Shown: positions 60,826-64,000 of the stretch, one piece after another | Layout of the letters: each line of letters starts with the position of its first letter | How positions within the stretch are numbered: position 1 is the stretch's first letter | Origin: DAIDKA01 sp035487155 | GTDB lineage: Bacteria; Pseudomonadota; Gammaproteobacteria; Steroidobacterales; Steroidobacteraceae | Assembly: GCA_035487155.1 (NCBI GenBank) | Contig: DATHMK010000033.1 | Location: 1 to 64,000, forward strand | Length of the DNA: 64,000 nucleotides | Reading direction: 5' to 3' | The notes under the pieces: generated by a model | The model's database searches: none | What the model was told of the DNA's origin: nothing | What the model saw: only the letters and a program-made list of their open reading frames with translations | Program-made: the position numbers and the translations under genes

Positions 60826-62286
60826 ATGACTGGAGTTCCGATAACCGCGACCGAGGCTTTGCGACAAGCCGAGGCCGCATTGCGCCGCGCGCCGGAGGAT
60901 CCGCGTCTGCTGCTGCAGAGAGCACACTGTCTTTTGGCTCTGGGCCACACCAGCCTGGCCTGCGCGAGCGCCGCAGCGGCGCAACTTCGTGCAGCCAAGG
61001 ATGCGGCGGTGCTCGATGCGATTGGCAATCTGTTCAGCCGGGCGAGTGATCAGGCGCGCGCGCTTGCGGCGTTCGATCAGGCGGTGGCATTGGCACCCAA
61101 TGAGCCGCATTTCGCATTCAACCGCGCAACCGTGCGCCGTTTTCTCGGTGACATCGATGGGGCCGAAGAGGATTACGATCGGGTGATCCGACAGAAGCCG
61201 CAAGACTACGAGGCGTACCTGAATCGCTCGGAGCTGCGCGTGCAAAGCGCGGATCGCAACCATACGGTGGAACTGGAAGCGCGACTCCCCGCTGCCAGCG
61301 CCTGGCGGGGTCAGGCGGCGCTGCGCTACGCACTGGCCAAGGAATACGAGGATCTCGGGCAATACGCGCGCTCCTTCGAGCATCTGGCGTGCGGGGCACG
61401 AGTGCGGCGTGAGCACCTGCGCTATGACGTTGGCACGGACGTGGCAACGGTCGACTGGATCATTGAGGCGCACCCCGGGCTGCCGCTGGCGCAAGTACAG
61501 GCCACCCCTGCGCACGCGGCCCGCGCTGATGATGCGCCGATATTCATCGTGGGCCTGCCGCGCAGCGGCAGCACCCTGATCGAACGGATTCTGGGCAGTC
61601 ATTCCACCATTCGAGCTGCTGGAGAACTGCCGCATTTCGCGCTTGCGGTGGTCGCTGCGGCCGTGGCCGTTCCGGGCAAGAACCGCGGCTCGATCTCGCG
61701 CCAGGAGCTGGTGAGGCAGTCAGCGGAAATCGACTTTGCCCAACTGGGTCGCGACTACCTGGCGCGAGTTCGCGCGGCAGGCATTACGGCGGCGCGCTTT
61801 ACGGACAAGATGCCGCTCAACTATCTTTACTGCGGTCTTATCCATCGGGCCTTACCCCGCGCACGCATCGTGCACGTACGGCGTCACCCCATGGCGGCCT
61901 GCTATGCCATGTTCAAGACTCTGTTCCAGGACGGCTATCCATTTTCCTATGATCTTGAGGAACTTGGGCGCTACTACGTCGCCTATGAGCGGCTGATGCA
62001 TCATTGGCAGTCGCGGTGGCCAGGGTTCATGCATGAGTTGAGCTACGAGGCACTGATCGCCGACCAACGCGGTGAAAGCCAGCGTCTGCTGGCGTTCTGC
62101 GGGCTTGGTTGGGAGGAGGCCTGTATGCAATTTCAAGCGAATGCCGCGCCAAGCACGACCGCAAGTGCGGTGCAGGTACGTCGGCCCCTGTATGACACGG
62201 CCGTTGCGCAATGGCGTAACTATGCGCGGCAACTGGAGCCTCTGCGGCGACAGCTGCTGGCGGCCAACATCAATGTTGAGGAGTAA
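60826..62286 (+). CDS. TPR-repeat sulfotransferase
   Basis: 486 residues. TPR-like helices cover about 8-190 (AALRRAPEDPRLLLQRAHCL, ALAAFDQAVALAPNEPHFAF), and the C-terminal sulfotransferase domain starts with the PAPS-binding loop FIVGLPRSGSTLIERIL (about 240-256), with FTDKMPLNY and IVHVRRHPMA as later blocks. It would move sulfate from PAPS to an unknown protein or small acceptor. It sits 17 bp behind the importer ATPase, in the same unit, although no known step of guanidine breakdown needs it. Confidence 0.88.
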   Translation: MTGVPITATEALRQAEAALRRAPEDPRLLLQRAHCLLALGHTSLACASAAAAQLRAAKDAAVLDAIGNLFSRASDQARALAAFDQAVALAPNEPHFAFNRATVRRFLGDIDGAEEDYDRVIRQKPQDYEAYLNRSELRVQSADRNHTVELEARLPAASAWRGQAALRYALAKEYEDLGQYARSFEHLACGARVRREHLRYDVGTDVATVDWIIEAHPGLPLAQVQATPAHAARADDAPIFIVGLPRSGSTLIERILGSHSTIRAAGELPHFALAVVAAAVAVPGKNRGSISRQELVRQSAEIDFAQLGRDYLARVRAAGITAARFTDKMPLNYLYCGLIHRALPRARIVHVRRHPMAACYAMFKTLFQDGYPFSYDLEELGRYYVAYERLMHHWQSRWPGFMHELSYEALIADQRGESQRLLAFCGLGWEEACMQFQANAAPSTTASAVQVRRPLYDTAVAQWRNYARQLEPLRRQLLAANINVEE

Positions 62287-62295
62287 CACTCACCT

Positions 62296-63300
62296 ATGAA
62301 GCGCTATGCATTCGTCGGCTGGGTCGCCGCGTTGATCGTCATCGGAATGCCGCAGGCTCGTGGTGCGGCAGAACAGGTCAGTCTCGGCGTCGTCAACTGG
62401 ATTGGCTACGGTCCGCTGTATTGTGCGGCCGCAAACGGCTACTACCGCAAATACGGTTGGGACGTAAAGCTCGTGACATTCAGCGATAACTCGTTGATGA
62501 CCGGCGCGCTGGAGGGGGGTGAGCTCGGAGCCTCGACACTGACCTATGATCAGGTGCTCATTGCCGTGGCCAAGGGCTGGAAGCTCAAGGTCGTGATGCC
62601 GATCGATTACTCGGCCGGCGGGGACGCGATCCTTTCCAAAGTCTCGATCCGCACCGTCAAGGATCTGAAGGGCCGCACGGTGGCCTTTCAGCCTTCCTCG
62701 CCCTCGGACTTCCTCCTGGGATATGCGCTCGCGCAGGCCGGGCTCTCGCAGAGCGATGTCCGTGCAGTGAACTCCACGCCAGAGGGTGTGGTTGCAATCA
62801 TGGCGAGCGGCTCGGTTGACGCCGGCGTCACCTACGAGCCCAGCGTGTCGATGATTCAAAAAATCGGAGGCGGCAATCAGTTCCATGTGCTGCTGTCCTC
62901 GCGCGACGCGCGCGGCCTGATTACCGACGTGCTGGCGTTCAGGGAAGATACGATTGCCAAGAACCCCAAGATGATCCAGGCGCTGATTCGCGGTGGCTTG
63001 GATGGGTTGGATTTCATGGGCCGGCAACCCGATCAAGCCGCTGTCATCATCGGCAAAGCGCTCGGGATCAGCGTTGCGGACGTCAAGGCACAGCTGCTGA
63101 ACGTCGAGAATCCGCACCTGGCGCAGCTCGGCGATGTGTTCAAAAAGGCCTCGGTACTGCCGTCGTTCCACGCCAGCGGCAATATCATCGGTGGGATTCT
63201 GAAGCGGGAGGGGCAGATCCAGAAGCTGCCCCCGATTGAGGCCACCTACGACGCCTCCTTCGTGACCGCATTACAGGCGCAAGCGGGAGGACTCCAATGA
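62296..63300 (+). CDS. Second NMT1-like ABC substrate-binding protein
   Basis: 334 residues with a signal peptide (ending QARGAAE). VSLGVVNWIGYGPLYCAAAN, YYRKYGWDVKLVTF and SVDAGVTYEPSV show that it is a distant paralogue of the protein at 58184-59191. It has no permease or ATPase of its own in view and may share the upstream importer or a partner beyond the window. Nine bases follow the sulfotransferase stop. Confidence 0.88.
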   Translation: MKRYAFVGWVAALIVIGMPQARGAAEQVSLGVVNWIGYGPLYCAAANGYYRKYGWDVKLVTFSDNSLMTGALEGGELGASTLTYDQVLIAVAKGWKLKVVMPIDYSAGGDAILSKVSIRTVKDLKGRTVAFQPSSPSDFLLGYALAQAGLSQSDVRAVNSTPEGVVAIMASGSVDAGVTYEPSVSMIQKIGGGNQFHVLLSSRDARGLITDVLAFREDTIAKNPKMIQALIRGGLDGLDFMGRQPDQAAVIIGKALGISVADVKAQLLNVENPHLAQLGDVFKKASVLPSFHASGNIIGGILKREGQIQKLPPIEATYDASFVTALQAQAGGLQ

Positions 63301-64000
63301 ATGGCCTGTTTCGGCGAGCCGGGGCTTGGCCCCATGCCGTCATGATTGGGTACACGCTCGGGGGCTGGGGGCTCGGTGTTTGGCTGCTCACGCGCCCCGA
63401 GATCCTGCTGAACGTCGTCGGAGTATTGCTGACCGCACATACCCTCATCTGTTCGGGATACATGATTCACGAATGCGCCCATCAGACGGTGTTCGCGCGC
63501 ATCGTGTCCAACGATCGCCTGGGCATACTGATGAGCTGGCTGAACGGCGCATGCCTGGCTGACTATCAGAGACTGAAGATGAAGCATCTGCGCCATCACA
63601 CCGATCGGCTCGATGTGGTGACCTTCGATTATCGTGCGGTGCTGAAGCGTGCGCCGGTTTGGGTTCGTCGGTCCGTGCTGGGGCTTGAATGGGCCTACAT
63701 TCCGTTTGTGGAGTTGCTGATGCGGGCCATGATCGTGGTGGCGCCATTTCGCCACGGGACGGTGCGCGCCCGGGTGCGCACCGTGAGCCTGCTGATGGTG
63801 CGAGTGGTGTTTTGGTGCGCATTGGCACTGGTTTCGGTGAAAGCACTGCTGCTGTATGCCATTGCCTATCTCATATTTGTGCATGTGCTGCGCTTCATGG
63901 ACGCCTTTCAGCACACCTACGAGGTGTTTCCGTCGCAATCGCTGACGGCGGCGCCCCCGGATCCGCGCCGCACTCGCCGCTATGAGTACGAGAACACCTA
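63297..64000 (+). CDS. Fatty-acid desaturase-family protein (3' truncated by window)
   Basis: Open from the ATG at 63297 (4 bp overlap with the binding-protein stop) to the window edge, at least 234 residues. The first two histidine boxes of membrane di-iron desaturases are clear, HECAH and HLRHH, set among hydrophobic segments; FQHTYEVF may lead to the third box, which lies mostly outside. It is an inner-membrane O2-dependent desaturase or hydroxylase. Its place in the guanidine unit is unexplained; guanidine hydroxylation is not supported by this fold. Confidence 0.85.
   Translation, partial: MNGLFRRAGAWPHAVMIGYTLGGWGLGVWLLTRPEILLNVVGVLLTAHTLICSGYMIHECAHQTVFARIVSNDRLGILMSWLNGACLADYQRLKMKHLRHHTDRLDVVTFDYRAVLKRAPVWVRRSVLGLEWAYIPFVELLMRAMIVVAPFRHGTVRARVRTVSLLMVRVVFWCALALVSVKALLLYAIAYLIFVHVLRFMDAFQHTYEVFPSQSLTAAPPDPRRTRRYEYENT

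Noticed and set aside
1..64000. tRNA, rRNA, CRISPR, insertion sequences or phage genes
   Set aside because: I looked for transposase, integrase and phage motifs, regularly spaced repeats and tRNA-like cloverleaf patterns and saw none that could be supported; a dedicated scan was not possible.

Overview
This is a GC-rich chromosomal segment from a Gram-negative bacterium. TonB-dependent receptors, Sec signal peptides and long chains of 4-bp ATGA overlaps point to a proteobacterium. The mix of tannase-family esterases, TonB receptors, DUF6152 proteins and TPR-sulfotransferases resembles soil or plant-associated Gammaproteobacteria of the Steroidobacter type, but no rRNA or other phylogenetic marker is present, so this placement is an inference. 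I saw no tRNA, rRNA, insertion sequence, prophage or CRISPR array.

Layout. (1) 1-5.8 kb is a loosely packed stretch: a cytochrome c gene, a decayed katG tail, an ankyrin-repeat protein, a SET-domain protein, a TetR regulator with a perfect palindromic operator, and a two-DTGA aspartic protease. (2) 5.8-12.7 kb holds a tannase-family esterase, a GDSL hydrolase with a fumarylacetoacetate-hydrolase-family enzyme, and two paralogous pairs of secreted proteins (DUF6152 plus a 'SGVW' protein). (3) 12.7-20.8 kb is a nine-gene minus-strand operon: cyclase, cupin, SDR, 3-hydroxyacyl-CoA-dehydrogenase-like enzyme, MFS transporter, beta-keto acid cleavage enzyme, 2-hydroxyacid-dehydrogenase-like protein, M24-fold protein and IclR regulator. 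A LysR gene diverges from it across two identical-pattern inverted repeats. (4) 22-35.4 kb encodes an amidohydrolase, esterases, a GH3 glycosidase with a PA14 insert, a second tannase-family enzyme, a TonB receptor, an MFS transporter and a GlcG-type protein. (5) 35.4-46.7 kb is an L-rhamnose locus (isomerase, fused aldolase/dehydrogenase, DeoR regulator, kinase, transporter) followed by an esterase and a GH106-type alpha-L-rhamnosidase. Regions 4 and 5 together read as a system for taking apart acylated or glycosylated plant polyphenols and burning the released rhamnose.

(6) 47.7-64 kb is the most interesting part. A guanidine-I (ykkC) riboswitch with a clear overlapping terminator precedes a TonB-dependent receptor. 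Behind the receptor lies an eleven-gene transcription unit: a NikR-like repressor that has lost three of the four nickel ligands and sits on a NikR-spaced operator, two carboxyguanidine-deiminase-type proteins, a urea/guanidine carboxylase, allophanate hydrolase, an ABC importer, a TPR-sulfotransferase, a second binding protein and a truncated fatty-acid desaturase. I read this as a guanidine-nitrogen assimilation locus with an outer-membrane receptor and two tiers of control, one by RNA and one by an altered NikR-fold repressor.
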